Counted from the first letter of the stretch, positions 22,780-35,519 are shown. The stretch is 64,000 bases of DNA from Phlebopus portentosus (GCA_037892935.1 JAYXKI010000011.1:868001-932000); one strand, 5' to 3'. Made by a program: numbers and translations. The notes: a model not told the origin generated them from the letters alone.

Positions 22780-23400
22780 CACCGCTTACGGACTTATCCA
22801 AGGGACTTCGACCATTACGTAATGATCGATCTAATTCAACACTTTTTTCCTTCAGATTTCCCAGCGGCCGGAAACCACCAGGATGGAGCGCTGGCGACAT
22901 AGATCATCTAGATGTGCTGGCCGAGATTACCGAGCAGTTGTATCAATAGACAGCATCGATATCTTGCCGTGCGTGTTCTCCTTCCTTCCATCTATCCATT
23001 CGCTCAATCTAAACGCTCAATCTCCCAGATTGCCACCGTCTCTCGAATAGTTTCATCTGCCGACACTCTGATGGCCAAAATCGTCAAAGACGCAAAGAGA
23101 TTCAAGGGCGCTCACGAGTTCATCAGTGGGGTGGAGCGGTCCTGGAAACCTAAGACCATTGGAGGCGATGATGTGCTATGCATAACCATGAGAAGATATT
23201 GTCCGAGTTGAGGCTGGTGAGTGCTTATTATTGAAAGGGGATTTTGAAGATGTGCATTTATGTCTTCTGCATTTGCTTTCGCTTTACAGATCTGAATGGT
23301 GAACACTGTACACTATGCAGGCAACAGTGGACATAAGACATAGGAAATTTACTCTCTGACCCTTTCTTGTTTATGCACCAAAAGATAGAGACGAGCAGTC
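22780..23400 (+). pseudogene. HAP3 relic B
   Basis: Retains the exon 1 end (TGGCCGAGATTACCGAGCA), the intron with its CCTTCCATCTATCC tract, and exon 2 (IATVSRIVSSAD.L.AKIVKDAK). Exon 2 has lost its middle ([10 protein letters not shown] reduced to an unrelated short join) and the [10 protein letters not shown] segment. It also keeps the exon 2 donor, here a normal GGTGAGTG at about 23215, and the exon 3 acceptor. Several in-frame stops make it non-functional. Confidence 0.85.
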
Positions 23401-23689
23401 AATAGAGTGACGACTTCCAATTTACTATGTGCGTATTTATGTATTTTTAGTTCCTGCATTTATACAATATGTACGAAGACCGATGCAAGTCTGGTATACG
23501 AAACTCATCATTATTACCATCGTCCACAATCATTCAGCACAAAAGACTCCTCGGGGGCCGAGAATCTCAAATATCTTTTCCTACATTCATTGTTTTAGTC
23601 TGTTCGAGCTGGCAAAACGTTCTCTGCCGAGCAGCGTTAGCCTGGATGAAAGCTCTTTCTCCAACCAGATCCCGAGGATAATGAGAAAA

Positions 23690-23890
23690 ATGAGAGGACT
23701 AGCCATCCTCGCCTTCAATTTATCTCATCTTTCCTCCTCAAAGAACTGGTTCCAATGGTCGTGGTACAGTCTCGTACCCTGTGCGAGGTGTGTACTGCGA
23801 GTATATGAAAGTCGACGTATGTGTCGGATCAGCAGTATCTTCTGGAGGTCTAATGTGGACATTTACGTTCAAACGTACACCCTGGCATTA
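23690..23890 (-). pseudogene. EZH2 SET-domain 3' relic (unit B)
   Basis: The minus strand aligns with the last exons of the intact gene. AACTGGTTCCAATGG at about 23742 corresponds to the GNEFF coding block and the CTCGTACCC block to PGTELY. It is broken by changes that remove the DYG motif. Only the last two or three exons are present; the CXC domain and the rest of SET are absent. Confidence 0.75.
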
Positions 23891-24166
23891 GGAAAAATGA
23901 AAGAAACGGAGCGAACCTTGGATGAGGATTGTTGGGAAAAGCTTTAGGTGTTGGGTCGAGGCGAGATCATTTCGAAGAACACTATTGCCAGAAACTCTTG
24001 GAACCACAACGTAGTCCTCAATTCTATTATAAAGACCATACATGTAGTAACTGAATAACACAACATTCAAACTTTGGACAAGAATGAATGTCACACCCAA
24101 CCGTTGACAGCTAACTGGTCCCGAAGGTAGCCACACTATCATGTTTGCTTGCTCCTACTACGTATT

Positions 24167-25920
24167 TCACGGCTGATGTGAATGAAGCTCGATCTCTGTA
24201 CATCGAACTGAGCCTTCCTGACCCGAGATTTGCTCATCGTTCGCCCCATTCTGATGTATACCACAATCAGTCATAGTCATCTCAGAACAAGAACGTGAAG
24301 ACTCACCTGGCCAAAGTCAATGTCACTGACACTTCTCGGCGTGTAGTTTGTTCCACCATTCACACCTCTCTCCCCGGCCTCTTTCAGATTGATCAAGAGT
24401 TGACCTCCAAGGACGCAGAGGAGAGTTGGACTTCCCACTGCAGTTAGGAGGCTTGCAGTGAAAGGACTGGTTTCGTCGATGCTAAGCTCCACAATCTGAC
24501 AAACTGAACAGAAAATGACACTTTGGACGTTCAGATACGAGATAACCAAATGTAGTGTGAGCGACTTACAAGCCATAGTATATGATCTGGTCCTGGATGA
24601 GAACACGAACTAAGTGAAACCCTTTAAATCCGGATGACAGCTTCCAATACTCCGTTGCCCTGTAGAGTGCGAGGCACAGCAGAATTAAACCGTATGTCAT
24701 CGGGACAAGCCTGCAAAGCATAAGAGTAGACCTTCATATAGTTCAGCATGCTTACCATGAAACAATGTCCATTGTTCGTGGAGGATACCTGTTAGACACG
24801 CAAATTGTCATTCCTTTTGCAAGACTCCCGACGGCGACTAAAAAGTGTTCAGTTCCGTGAAAGCAGGTGCGGCGAGTGAAGATCTTACTATCTTGAAACA
24901 ATGTGTCATAGATGAGAATTCCGAGATCGAGACCTGCTTCCAATGCAAGAAGGATCTTGAGGGCGATGGATAGTTTCTTATCTGCAAAACACTCGGATGA
25001 TGTAACTTCTCGTAAACAAGGTGCTTACCTTTATCCCGGAGCGCTAAGACCCTAATAAGAAGAATGTCTGCGTATTTTGGGTAGTCAACAGCTGCATCGA
25101 CTCCACTTCGCCTGCTTACAGTCAATCAGCACGACAGTGGCCAGATCTAGCGTTTGGATGAGCATGGCATCAACATTTGGGTTAAGTTACGCACTGGCCA
25201 AACCCACAGTCCAGGATGAAAACAGACCTAGAGTATAAGGTTACTCGAGAAGCAAGTTCTTGGACCGAATACGTACAACTAAGCAAATGATCACATAGAT
25301 TCAGTCATCATGACACTCATACTGAGAAGTGAAGATACACACCTTCCAAGGCTCTCTGTAGAAAGGTCGACTAGAATATGTAAGTTTCGCAACCAAACGT
25401 GACAAAGAACAGATGAATGGTTTACGAGTTATGTTGCAAACGGCCCCGAGTAACCCAATATAACGATTCTTTGCAAAGATGAGAAGCTATCCAGGACCAG
25501 ACGCACATATAACTCACAGCAAAGTATACGATGCTGACAGAGCTGCATGGGTTCGGCTACTACCTTTTGTCAGATCATAACAGCCAAAGTCGAGTGATGT
25601 AATTCACCCAGAAATACTTTATCTGAGAATGGACGAAGAAAGCCTTGTCAGGTTCTTAGCTCAGACTGGGGTTCCTGTGGGACGTTACCTCCTTATCCAA
25701 CGTGATAACTGCACAAGACAAAACAAGAGTAAGCTATGGGATGCCAGAGGGACAAACTGAAAGTGTGCATACCGGAATGATAGACTAGGACTGTTATGAG
25801 AGCCACACTGAAGTACTGGCTGGTCGTGAACTCGGAAACGAATAACTGAATGACACTTGAATCAATGGGTTCAGCGTCCGAACGAATTTGCAAAGGCAGA
25901 GAGACATCGAGGATGGACAT
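24167..25920 (-). CDS. DUF6533 integral membrane protein, copy 3
   Basis: ATG 25920 opens MSILDVSLPLQIRSDAEPID and the domain core FVSEFTTSQYFSVALITVLV. Micro-exons follow as in copy 1 (VITLDKE, IKYFW, PNPCSSVSIVYFA), then NRYIGLLGAVCNI. The main C-terminal exon keeps LLCVLGGQLLINLKEAGERG and NYTPRSVSDIDFGQ. The terminal exon starts NGANDEQISGQEGSV. Here the stop seen in other copies just after GSV is changed, so the frame runs on for about 15 residues to a stop at 24167. No other break was seen. Copies 3 and 4 are the closest pair in the array, identical for more than 100 bases across an intron at 25217-25332 and 29793-29908. TTTATA lies at 25961-25966. Confidence 0.75.
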
Positions 25921-26489
25921 CTTTGAGATGATTTTCTGTGGGTACAAGTTGGTGGACACATTTATACCAAAGTACAGAAGTGTAGCATCTCATCTCGATA
26001 AATGTTGGAAGTTTAGGAAAAGTCTGATGCTTGTTCGTTGCATTCGAATCTTGCAATGCGAATCATCTACGTAGGACAGGTCTCAACAAGGAGTCTAAAT
26101 CAATAACGGGATGCAGTACCACTCGGCTTGATGATGAGGGGCCTTCTATCTCTCGCATGTAGAAGTACTTGTGAATTGCAAGGGAGGGGATATCCGTCGT
26201 TGCGTTAGACAAAGTTTGGGACTTAAGGTGATAGATTCAGAATCCTCCATGCATCATGACAAGGAGAGTTACTGAGGTGCTGGGCTTACGACCACGCAAT
26301 TGCTGAAGGCTCATACTCAACGGATACACAAATGAGTGATGACCGCTGACCGATGATGTGTTTGCATGTTGGACAAGGAAACGTGATCTTCCCGGACTTA
26401 TCCGGAACTTCAATTGCACTCACCATCCTTACAACCAGATGAGGTGAGATCAATCGACAAGCGAAGTAGGCTAGGTTGGCAACAGGCTT

Positions 26490-27330
26490 TACCGGGTAGC
26501 CAAGGTCTTAAACGGCAGTGCACAACTCATCGTTGTCTGTCCTACAGATTTGACGTTCTCAGAAGATAAAGCGCAAATGTCATAAACTATCATGTCTTTG
26601 CTGAGGCTGCGAATCCAGAGAACTCGAACCGAGCCTGGCGACGAGCAGGATGTTGGGCCTCGATCAATTCGAAGCAACTGAGAAGACTCCACCACTACGC
26701 CTCTTTGTACCAAACAAGAGTGTCGAGAACTTGAATGGAAAGAGACGGAAAAGATATGGGCTCAGTTGCCCTGGCTAAGCAGGTGAGTGAGGCGCATTTC
26801 ATCGCCAAACCAGAAGATCTGATTGGGCGTTTCAGCAGAGACAGGGGTCTAGGTTGTGAGGGTACTTATCGCTGTGAAGGTCCTGAATGTTACGAACCCA
26901 ATACTTTCAGTGTGTATTGGTTCACACTAATGGACGATCCAATTTCATGCCTGTCATCCAGTGCTCGTGTATTCACTGATGAACCAGCTCGTCTCAAATC
27001 ATATATTGCGTCCTTACGAGGGTTCTGGACATAAGCCATGGATGCAGTCTCACAGACATATATTTTGAAACTATTCGAAATTGCGATGGCAGAGTGAGCT
27101 CGCTCTAACGCGATTTTGCAGTTGCATTTCTTTTCACCTCAGTGTCAGGAGGAAGGTACAGACACTGTGGTCTTTTTGTATGGAATGAAGAGACACGATA
27201 ATGGTTGGGAGTCCGTCGATCCACTCCATATACTAGTAAATAAAATCAGGACAGAACGTTGTGATGCTACGACATTCCATACCTTGCAGGCTCTCATATA
27301 TAGGACAGATCTCTACACGACAGACCATAC
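26490..27330. repeat. Spacer repeat shared by units 3 and 4 (first copy)
   Basis: Between DUF6533-3 and HAP3 relic C lies about 0.8 kb that recurs at 31010-31880, for example GCCTGGCGACGAGCAGGAT at about 26634 and 31188 and GAACTTGAATGGAAAGAGAC against GAACTCAGATGGAAAGAGAT. Open frames starting MERDGKDMG and MERDGKDVG occur in the two copies but diverge quickly. A weaker match lies at about 39.55-40.15 kb. The origin is unknown; units 1, 2 and 5 seem to lack it. Confidence 0.6.
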
Positions 27331-27960
27331 ATCCCGGCTGTCTAATTCAACTTGATCTCTTTACAATACTATTACATCAGCTCTACCATTCCTAATGTTC
27401 TAGGTCTCCAACAAATGACCAGAGACCACCTGGATGGAGTGCTGGCAACATAAATGTGCTGGACGGGCTTACCGAGCATGAGGTAGGCAGGAATTTCGAG
27501 CAAGATCGTTATCTTCCTATGCATGTTCTCCTCCCTTACATCTATCCATTCACTCAACCTACATGAGCGTTCTCCGAGATTGCTATTGTCGCTCGAATAA
27601 TGTCATCTGACACTCTGACAGCAAAAATTGTCAAAGACGCTAAAGAGATCCAAGGTGCCAACAAGTTCATCAGTGGAGCGGAGCGGACCTAGGAAGCGTA
27701 AGGCCATTGGAGGCGAAGACGTGCTATGCTTAATCAGAGAGAAATATTGTCCGGGTTGACACAGGTAAGTGCCTGCTATTGAATGGAGTCTTGAAAGTGT
27801 GCATTTATGTCTTCTGCTTTTGCTTTACAGCACAGAATGGTGAATGCTGCGCACTGTGCGAGGAACAGTGGGTATGCAGACATGGAGTCTGATTTACTCA
27901 CTGATCCTTTCTCATTTATGTGTCAAAAAAAAAAACAGATGCCAGCAGCCAACAGAGGCA
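27330..27960 (+). pseudogene. HAP3 relic C
   Basis: Keeps the exon 1 end (CTTACCGAGCATGAGGTAGGC), exon 2 starting IAIVARIMSSDTL with KIVKDAKEIQGANKFISG, a frame break near the GGERRT region, and GGCGAAGACGTGCTATGC. It is the best witness for HAP3 exon 3. After a normal donor (CACAG|GTAAGTG) and an acceptor at about 27831 it encodes HRMVNAAHCARNSGYADMES, parallel to [20 protein letters not shown] of the intact gene. Stops and frame breaks make it non-functional. Confidence 0.85.
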
Positions 27961-28219
27961 CGACCTCCCATCTGCTTTGTGCGTATATATTTCTAGTTCC
28001 TGCAATGCTACAATTAGGACCAATTAGGGCCACCATGAGTCCCACGTGCGAAACTCATCACAATCACCGTCGTCCATGATCATTCAACACGGAAGGCTCT
28101 CTGGGTTTGAAAATCTCGTATATCTTTCCTTGATTTCCCCACCCCTGTCTATTTGAGTTGGCAAGACTGTTCTCTCGTGAGTAGTATTAGCATGGGCGGA
28201 AAGCTCTTTATCCAACCAG

Positions 28220-28440
28220 TTCCCAAGGTTGCCTCTGATTCTCTCACCTTTCCTTGACGAACTCGTTCCAATAGTCCTGACCCGGTTCTATACTCAGTCC
28301 GAGGTGTCTGCAAATATATGTCGGTCGGCGTATATGTTGGTTTTCATTTTATTTTGTTTTATTTTGATATCCATGGACAGACCTGCATATACTGCTGTTC
28401 GTCACGCACTATTCACATTTAAACGTGTACTTTGGGATTA
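28220..28440 (-). pseudogene. EZH2 SET-domain 3' relic (unit C)
   Basis: CTTGACGAACTCGTTCCAATAG (28250-28271) is the reverse complement of the coding region for the DYGNEF end of SET. The next exon region (GACCTGCATATACTGCTGTTCG) follows. A TTTTATTTTGTTTTATTTTG tract has expanded in the intron at about 28345. The relic is broken and partial. Confidence 0.75.
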
Positions 28441-28780
28441 GGAAAGGTCAAAGAAAGAGGGCAAATAAGAGCAAACCTTAGATGAGAGTTGCTGAGAAGA
28501 CTATAAAGTGCAAGTCGGGGGGCGAAATCATTTCGAAGAACATGGTTGCCAAAAACTCTTGGAATCATAACACAGTCCTCAATTCCTGACGAACACACAA
28601 TAAATACCATATATAGTATACTTGAATAAAGCAACACGTAACACGTAAACTTTGGACGAGAATGAATGCCAAACCCAATTGTAGACAACTAGCCGGTTCC
28701 GAATGTGGCGACACTATCATGTCCACTCGCTCGCTCCTACTATTTCACGACTGAAATGAATGAAGCGCAGTCTCAGTGCG

Positions 28781-30497
28781 TCAAACTGAGCATTCCTGAC
28801 CCAAGATTTGCTCATCGTTCGCCCCATTCTGATGTATACCATAGTTACTCATTGCCATCTCGGAACGAACGTGAAGACGCACCTGGCCAAAGTCGATGTC
28901 ACTGACACTTCTCGGCGTGTAGTTCGTTCCGCCATTCGCGCCTCTCTCTCCGGCTTGCTTCAGATTGATTAAGAGCTGGCCTCCAAGGACGCAGAGAAGG
29001 ATCGGACTTCCCACTGCATTCAGGAGGCTTGCAGTGAAAGGACTGATTCCTACGATGCTTATCTCCACAATCTGACAAACTGAACAGAAAATGACACTTG
29101 GGACGTTCAAGTACAAAATAACCAATTATAGTCCAAGCAACTTACAAGCCATAGTATAGGATCTGGTCCTGGATGAGAACACGAACTAAGTGAAACCCTT
29201 TAAATCCAGATGACAGCTTCCAATACTCCGTTGCCTTGTAGAGTGCGAGGCACAGCAGAATTAAACCGTATGTCATCGGGACAAGCCTGCAAAGTATAAG
29301 AGTAGATTTTCATATAATGCGGCATGCTTACCATGAAACAATGTCCATTGTTCGTGGAGGATACCTGTTAGACACGCAAATTGTCATTCCTTCTGCAAGA
29401 CTCCCGACAACGACTTAAAAATGTTCAGTTCTGTAAAAGCAGGCTCAGTGAGCAAAGGGCTTACGATCTTGAAACAATGTGCCGTATATGAGAATTCCGA
29501 GATCGAGACCCGCTTCCAATGCAAGAAGGATCTTGAGGGCGATGGACAGTTTCTTGTCTGCAAAACATTTAGATGATGTAACTTCTCGTAAATAGGATGC
29601 TCACCTTTATCCCAGAGCGCTAAGACCCTAATAAGAAGAATGTCTGCGTATTCTGGCAAGTCAACAGCTGCGTCAACTCCACTTCGCCTGCTTACAGTCA
29701 ATCAGCACGACAATGGCCAGACCTAGCGATTAGATGAGCATGGAGTCAACACTTGGGCTAAGCTACGCACTGGCCAAACTTCCTGTCCAGAATGAAAACA
29801 GACCTAGAGTATAAGGTTACTCGAGAAGCAAGTTCTTGGACCGAATACGTACAACTAAGCAAATGATCACATAGATTCAGTCATCATGACACTCATACTG
29901 AGAAGTGATGATACACACCTTCCAAGGCTCTCTGTAAAAAGGTCGACTAGAATATGTAAGCTTTGCAGCCAAACGTGACAAAGAATAAATCAATGGTTTA
30001 CGAGTTATGCTGCAAACGGCCCCGAGTAACCCAATATAACGATTCTTTGCAAAAATGAGAAGCTATCCAGCTCCAGATGCACATAATACTCACAGCAAAG
30101 TATACAATGCTGACAGAGCTGCATGGGTTCGGCTACTACCTTTTGTCAGATCATAACAGCCAAAGTCGAGTGATGCAATTCACCCAGAAATACTTTATCT
30201 GAGAATGGACGAAGAACAGACTTGTCAGGTTCTTAGCTCAGACTGGGGTTCCTGTGGGATGTTACCTCCTTATCCAATGTGATAACTGCACAAGAAAAGA
30301 CAAGAGTAAGCTATGGGATGCCAGAGGGACAAACTGAAACTGTGCATACCGGAATGGTAGACTAGGACTGTTGTGAGAGCCACACTGAAGTACTGGCCGG
30401 TCGTGGACTCGGAAACAAATAACTGAATGACACTTGAATCAATGGGTTCAGCGTCCGAACGACTTTGCAAAGGCACAGAGACATCGAGGATGGACAT
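28781..30497 (-). CDS. DUF6533 integral membrane protein, copy 4
   Basis: ATG 30497 opens MSILDVSVPLQSRSDAEPID, then FVSESTTGQYFSVALTTVLV. Membrane segments follow the order of copy 1, with ILLIRVLALWDK, SVIFCSVCQIVEISIVGISP, LLCVLGGQLLINLKQAGERG and NYTPRSVSDIDFGQ. The last intron (54 bases, in frame) can be spliced or retained: both ways give the terminal NGANDEQILGQECSV and a stop at 28781, so two C-termini are possible. No frame break was seen. It is nearly identical to copy 3 over introns as well as exons, which points to recent duplication or gene conversion. TTTATA lies at 30538-30543. Confidence 0.78.
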
Positions 30498-31009
30498 CTT
30501 TGAGATGATTTGCTGTGAGTGCAAATTGGTTGACACATTTATACCAAGGTACAGAAGTGTAGCATCTCATCTCGATAAATGTTGGAAGTTTAGGAAAAGC
30601 CTGATGTCTGTTCATTGCATTCGAATCTGGCAAAGCGAATCATGTACATAGGACAGGTTTCAACAAGGCAGAAGCAGTCTGAATGAATAACGGAATGCAG
30701 TATCACTTGTTTTGATGACGAGTGGTCTTCTATCTCTTCCACGTAGAAGTACTTGTGAATTGCAAGGGCCGTCGTTGCGTTAGACAAAGTTTGGGACTTG
30801 AGGTGATAGATTCAGAATCCTCCATGCATCATGACAAGAAGAGTTACTGAGGTGCTGGGTTTACGACCACGCAATTGCCGAAGGCTCATACTCGATGGAC
30901 AGACGAGTGAGTGATGACCATTGAGTTTTGGACCAGAAAACGTGATCTTCCCGGATTTATCCGGAAGTCGCTCAATTGCGCTCACCATCCTCACAACCAG
31001 ATGAGGTGA

Positions 31010-31880
31010 GATCTACAAGCGACATAGCTAGGCCAGCATCAGGCTTCACCGAGTAGCCAACATCTCAAACAGTGGCACAACTCGTGTTACTCCTATGGAC
31101 GCGATATTCTCAGAAGACATAGTACAAATGTTGTAAACTATCGCGTCTTTACTGAGGCTGCGAGGCCAGAGAGAACTCGAACCGAGCCTGGCGACGAGCA
31201 GGATATTGGGCCTCGATCAATTCTAGGCAACCGAAAAAACAATACCATTGCAACTCTTTGTACCAGACAAGAGTCTCGAGAACTCAGATGGAAAGAGATG
31301 GAAAAGATGTAGGCTCAGCTGCGAAGCTCAATCAGGTGAATGAGACAGTTTTCAGCCAAGCCTTAGAAGGTCTGATTGGGCACTTGAGCAGAGACAGGAG
31401 GTCTGAGTTGTATGAACATTGCTATGAAGTCCCAAATGCTGCAAATCCAATACTTTCAGTGTGTATTGGTTAACGCTAGCGGATGATGCAATCTCATGCC
31501 TGCAGTCTTGTCCCCTCCTGTCTTCACTGATGAACCAACTTATTTCAGATCACGCTTTGCATCTTCACCAGGGTCCTGGACGTAGGTTATGGATGTGTTC
31601 TCATACACGTGTACTTTGAAGAACTATTCGAAATTGCAATGGCAGATCTGGTATCAGAGTGAGCTCATTTGTTCGTTCTAGCCTCTGCCATTTGCAGTCA
31701 CATTCATCCTCGCTTCATTGTCAGCAGAAAGTTATAGAGGTTGTTGGCATTTCTGCATGGAATAGAGGACACAAGACAACGGTTGGAAATCTGCTGGTCC
31801 ATACTAAAGAAAAATTGTGACTTATCGGAACGGAATGCTGATGGTATTCCATACCTCGCACGCGACAAATCTCTACACGA
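31010..31880. repeat. Spacer repeat shared by units 3 and 4 (second copy)
   Basis: This is the counterpart of 26490-27330. Of the two, it keeps the longer open stretch on the plus strand (MYQTRVSRTQMERDGKDVGS, 31258-31473), with no recognisable domain. Confidence 0.6.
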
Positions 31881-32420
31881 TAGGTTATACAGCCCCGGGC
31901 TGTCTAATTCAGCAGCCTCGCTTTGCCATACCATACATCAGCTACTGCTGCTACCGTTCCCGCTGTTCTAGGTCCCCAGCGGATGGCCGGAAACTACCTG
32001 GATGGAGTGCTGGCGACGTAGATGTACTGGCCAAGTTTACCGGGTATGAAATCGGCAGATATCGTGAGCAAGATCGATACGTTCCTGTGCGTGTTCTCCT
32101 TCATTCCACCTATCCATTCGCTCAACCTAGACATATTCTCCTAGATTGCCATTGTCGCAATTTTGTCTGCCGATGCTCTGGCAGCGAATGAAATGGATAT
32201 GAGAAATACAAGACTATTGGAGGAGAAGATGTGCTGTGCTTGTTTATGAGGAGACACTGTCCAGCTGTGGTAAGCGAGCGCTTATGTCTTCTGCCTTACA
32301 GCACCGAATGGTGGACCGTGCAGGGAACAGTGGGTATGCAGAGATGGCGGGAGATTAACTCACTTATCCCTTCTCGTTATATGTCAAAGCCAGAGACCAG
32401 CAGTCGATAGAGAGACGGCT
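31880..32420 (+). pseudogene. HAP3 relic D
   Basis: Exon 1 remains as GGCGACGTAGATGTACTGG and the RYREQDRYVPVRV reading. The intron, a short exon 2 start (attgccattgtcgcaatttt), then a deletion of most of the histone fold down to ACTATTGGAGGAGAAGATGT. The exon 3 region survives as ACCGAATGGTGGACCGTGCA. This is the most deleted of the relics that keep both flanks. Confidence 0.8.
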
Positions 32421-32689
32421 TCCGATTTACCTTGTGCGTATGTATTTCCAGATCCTGCATTTATGCGGTATGCATGAGGACCGCTGCAAGTCTGACATAC
32501 GAAACTCATCATCGTCACCGTCGCCCACAATCATTCGACACGGAAGACTGGGGGGCTGAAAGTCTTGAATATCTTTGCCTGCCTTCCTGCCTTCGTGTAT
32601 TCGAACTGGCAAGGCCGTTCTCCGGCGAGCATCATCGGCATGAGTGGAGAGGTCTTTATTAGAGAATAATAAGACAAACGAAAGTTACC

Positions 32690-32930
32690 GCCATCCTCAT
32701 CTTTGATTTCTCTTACCTTTCCTTGAAGAACTTGTGCCAATAATTCGAGCACAATTCTGTACCCGGTCCAAGACATCTTCTGCGAATATATAAAGGTCGA
32801 CATATGCGGCAGCTCAGTGTCTTTGGATGTCTATATGATGGACAGACAGACCTGCATATGTGCAAATCCGCTGCACACTATCCATACTTAAACATGCACA
32901 CTGGCATTAGGAAAGGTTTCAAAGAAATGG
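32690..32930 (-). pseudogene. EZH2 SET-domain 3' relic (unit D)
   Basis: CCTTGAAGAACTTGTGCCAAT (about 32720-32740) matches the FFKEG/GNEF coding end, and TTCTGTACCCGGTCCAAG matches the PGTEL block. The intron and next exon follow (CCTGCATATGTGCAAATCCG). The DYG tyrosine codon region is altered. Only these last exons remain before the sequence jumps to DUF6533 flank. Confidence 0.75.
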
Positions 32931-33246
32931 AGCGAATCTTGGACGACTGCTGGGAAGAGTATAAAGTCCTATGTCAGGCTGTCAAGCGAAATTATTTTGA
33001 AGAACTCGGTTGCCATTACTCTTGGAATCATAAATGACAGTCCTCAATTCCTCACGAATACACCGTAACTCATATATACTGTACTTGAAAACGCAACACA
33101 TGAACTTTGGATGAGGATTTCTAACCCGATACTGAACCGTAGACAGGTAGCCGGTCCAGATTGTCGCCACACTATCATGTTCGCTCGCTCCTACTATGTA
33201 TTTCGCAGCTGACATGAACGAAGCGTAATCTCTGTGCATCTGCGCA

Positions 33247-34958
33247 TTAGACTGAGCCTTCCTGGCCTGAGAGCTGCTCATCATTCACACCATTCTGGTG
33301 CATACCACAATGGGTCAGAAGACGCTCGTAATTAAAGTGCGGACACTCACCTCGCCAAAGTCGATATCACTAACACTTCTCGGCATGTAGTTCGTTCCAC
33401 CGTTCAATCCTTTCTCTCCGGCTTGTTTCAGATTGATTAAGAGCTGGCCACCGAGGACACAGAGAAGAGTCGGGCTTCCTGCAGCACTCAGGAGGTTTGC
33501 AGCGAATAGATTGATTCCTACGATGCTGATATCCACAATCTGACAAGCTGAGCAGAAAATGATACTTCGGACACTCAAATACAAATAACTAGATGTAGTC
33601 CAAACAACTTACAAGCCGTAGTATAGCACCTGGTCCTGGATGAGAATACGAACCAAGTGAAACCCTTTAAATCCGGCAGACAGCTTCCAATATTCCGTTG
33701 CCTTGTAGAGTGCGAGGCACAGCAGAATTGAACCATATGTCATCGGGATCAGCCTGCAAAGCGTAAGAGTAGATCTTCATATAGTGCAGCATGCTTACCA
33801 TGAAATGATGGCCATTGTTCGTGGAGGATTCCTGTGACCCACACAAATTGTCATTCCTTCTGCAAGACTCCCGACAGCGACTGAAAAACGTTCAGTTCAG
33901 CGAAAGCAGGCACAGCGGGTGAAGATCTTACTCTCTTCAAAGATTGCGCTATAAATTAGAATGCCGAGACCGAGCCCGGCTTCCAATCCAAGAAGGATCT
34001 TGAGGGCGATGGACAGTTTCTTGTCTGCAAAACACTCGGATGATGTAACTTCTCGTAAACAAGGTGCTTACCTTTATCCCAGAGCGCTAAGACCTAATAA
34101 GAAGAATGTCTGCGTATTTTGGCAAGTCAACAGCTGCATCGTCTCTGCTCCGCCTGCTTACAGTCAATCAGCACAATAGTGGCCAGATCTAGTGTTCGGA
34201 TGAGCATGGCGTCAGCACTTGGGTTAAGTCACGCACCGGCTAAACCTCCGGCCCAAAATAAAAACCGACCTATGGCACAAAGTTAATACAGAAGCAAGTC
34301 CTTGGAATGAACACGTACAACTAAGCAAATGGTCATCCAGATAAAGTTATCATGACATTCATACTGAGGAGTGAATATGCACACCTTCCGAGGCTCTCTG
34401 TAAATCGGTCGACTGAAAATACGTAAGTTTAAGAACATTACAAAGGGTAAATCAATACTATGCCAATTATGTTGCAAACAACTCCGAGTAATCCGATGTA
34501 ACGATTCTATACTAGGATGAGAAGAGAAGCTGTACAACTCTAGATGTAAATATAACTCACAGCAAAGTATACGATGCTCACAGAGCTGCACGGGCTCAGC
34601 TACCATTTTTTCAGACCATAATAATCAAGGCCAACTGACGCTACTCACCCAGAAATACTTTATCTGGGAACGGACAAAGAACAGCCTCGTCAGGATCTCG
34701 GCTAGAGCGGGATTCCTATGAGATTTTACCTCCTTATCCAGTGTGATAACTGCGCAACACAAGACAAGAGTAAGTTACAGGGTGCAGAGGCAAACAGGTA
34801 CCGTACATACTGGAATGGTAGACTATAACCGTTACAAGAGCCACATTGGAGTACTGGACGGTCGTGGATTCTGAAATGAAGAGCTGCACGACACTTGGGT
34901 CAATTGCATCGGCATCCGAACGAATTTGCAAAGGCATAGAGGCATTGAGGACGGACAT
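33247..34958 (-). CDS. DUF6533 integral membrane protein, copy 5
   Basis: ATG 34958 opens MSVLNASMPLQIRSDADAID and FISESTTVQYSNVALVTVIV. This copy shows the micro-exon structure most clearly: IKYFW ends at a strong GTGAGT donor, and the next exon begins LSPCSSVSIVYFA after a TAG acceptor. The C-terminal exon reads SIIFCSACQIVDIS, LLCVLGGQLLINLKQAGEKG and GGTNYMPRSVSDIDFGE. The terminal exon NGVNDEQLSGQEGSV stops at 33247. No frame break was noticed, though not every middle exon was checked base by base. TTTATA lies at 34999-35004. Confidence 0.75.
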
Positions 34959-35497
34959 CTTTGAGATGGCTTGACGTCGGTGCAAGTTGGTGGACGCATT
35001 TATACTAGCTAAGTACAGAGGTGTTGTATCATCTCAATAGACGCTGAAAAGTTTCGCAAAGCTGATGCCTGTTCGCTGTATTCGAAACCCATTCGAATCC
35101 GGCAACGTGGCCCATATGGGCGGTATCAACAAGGCAGAAAGACCGTTGATCAATAACGGAATGCAATACCGCTTGTTTTGATGACAAGTAGTCATCTATC
35201 TATCTTTTCCACATAGACATCCTTGTGAATTGCAAAGACTAGTGCATCTGTCGTTGCGTTAGAGAAAGTTGAGGATTTGAGATGGTAACTTCAGAATCCT
35301 CCACGTACGGATCATTAAGACAGGTTTCTCGGGCGGTTGGGCCTACAACCACCCAAAATTGCCGAAGGCTCTTAATACCCGCTCATTGCGTTCTAACCCA
35401 GCAAAACGACCATGAAGAAAAGAATCAACAAGGTTGATCAAGAACAGCGGAATATGATGTTGGCTTGATTTGATGATGGGCGATACATCTGACTCTC

Positions 35498-35519
35498 CAC
35501 ACACACACACATATATATA
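35498..35519. repeat. (CA)n(TA)n microsatellite
   Basis: CA dinucleotides run directly into AT dinucleotides in the spacer between DUF6533-5 and HAP3 relic E. It is absent from the matching place in other units, so it arose after duplication. Confidence 0.9.
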
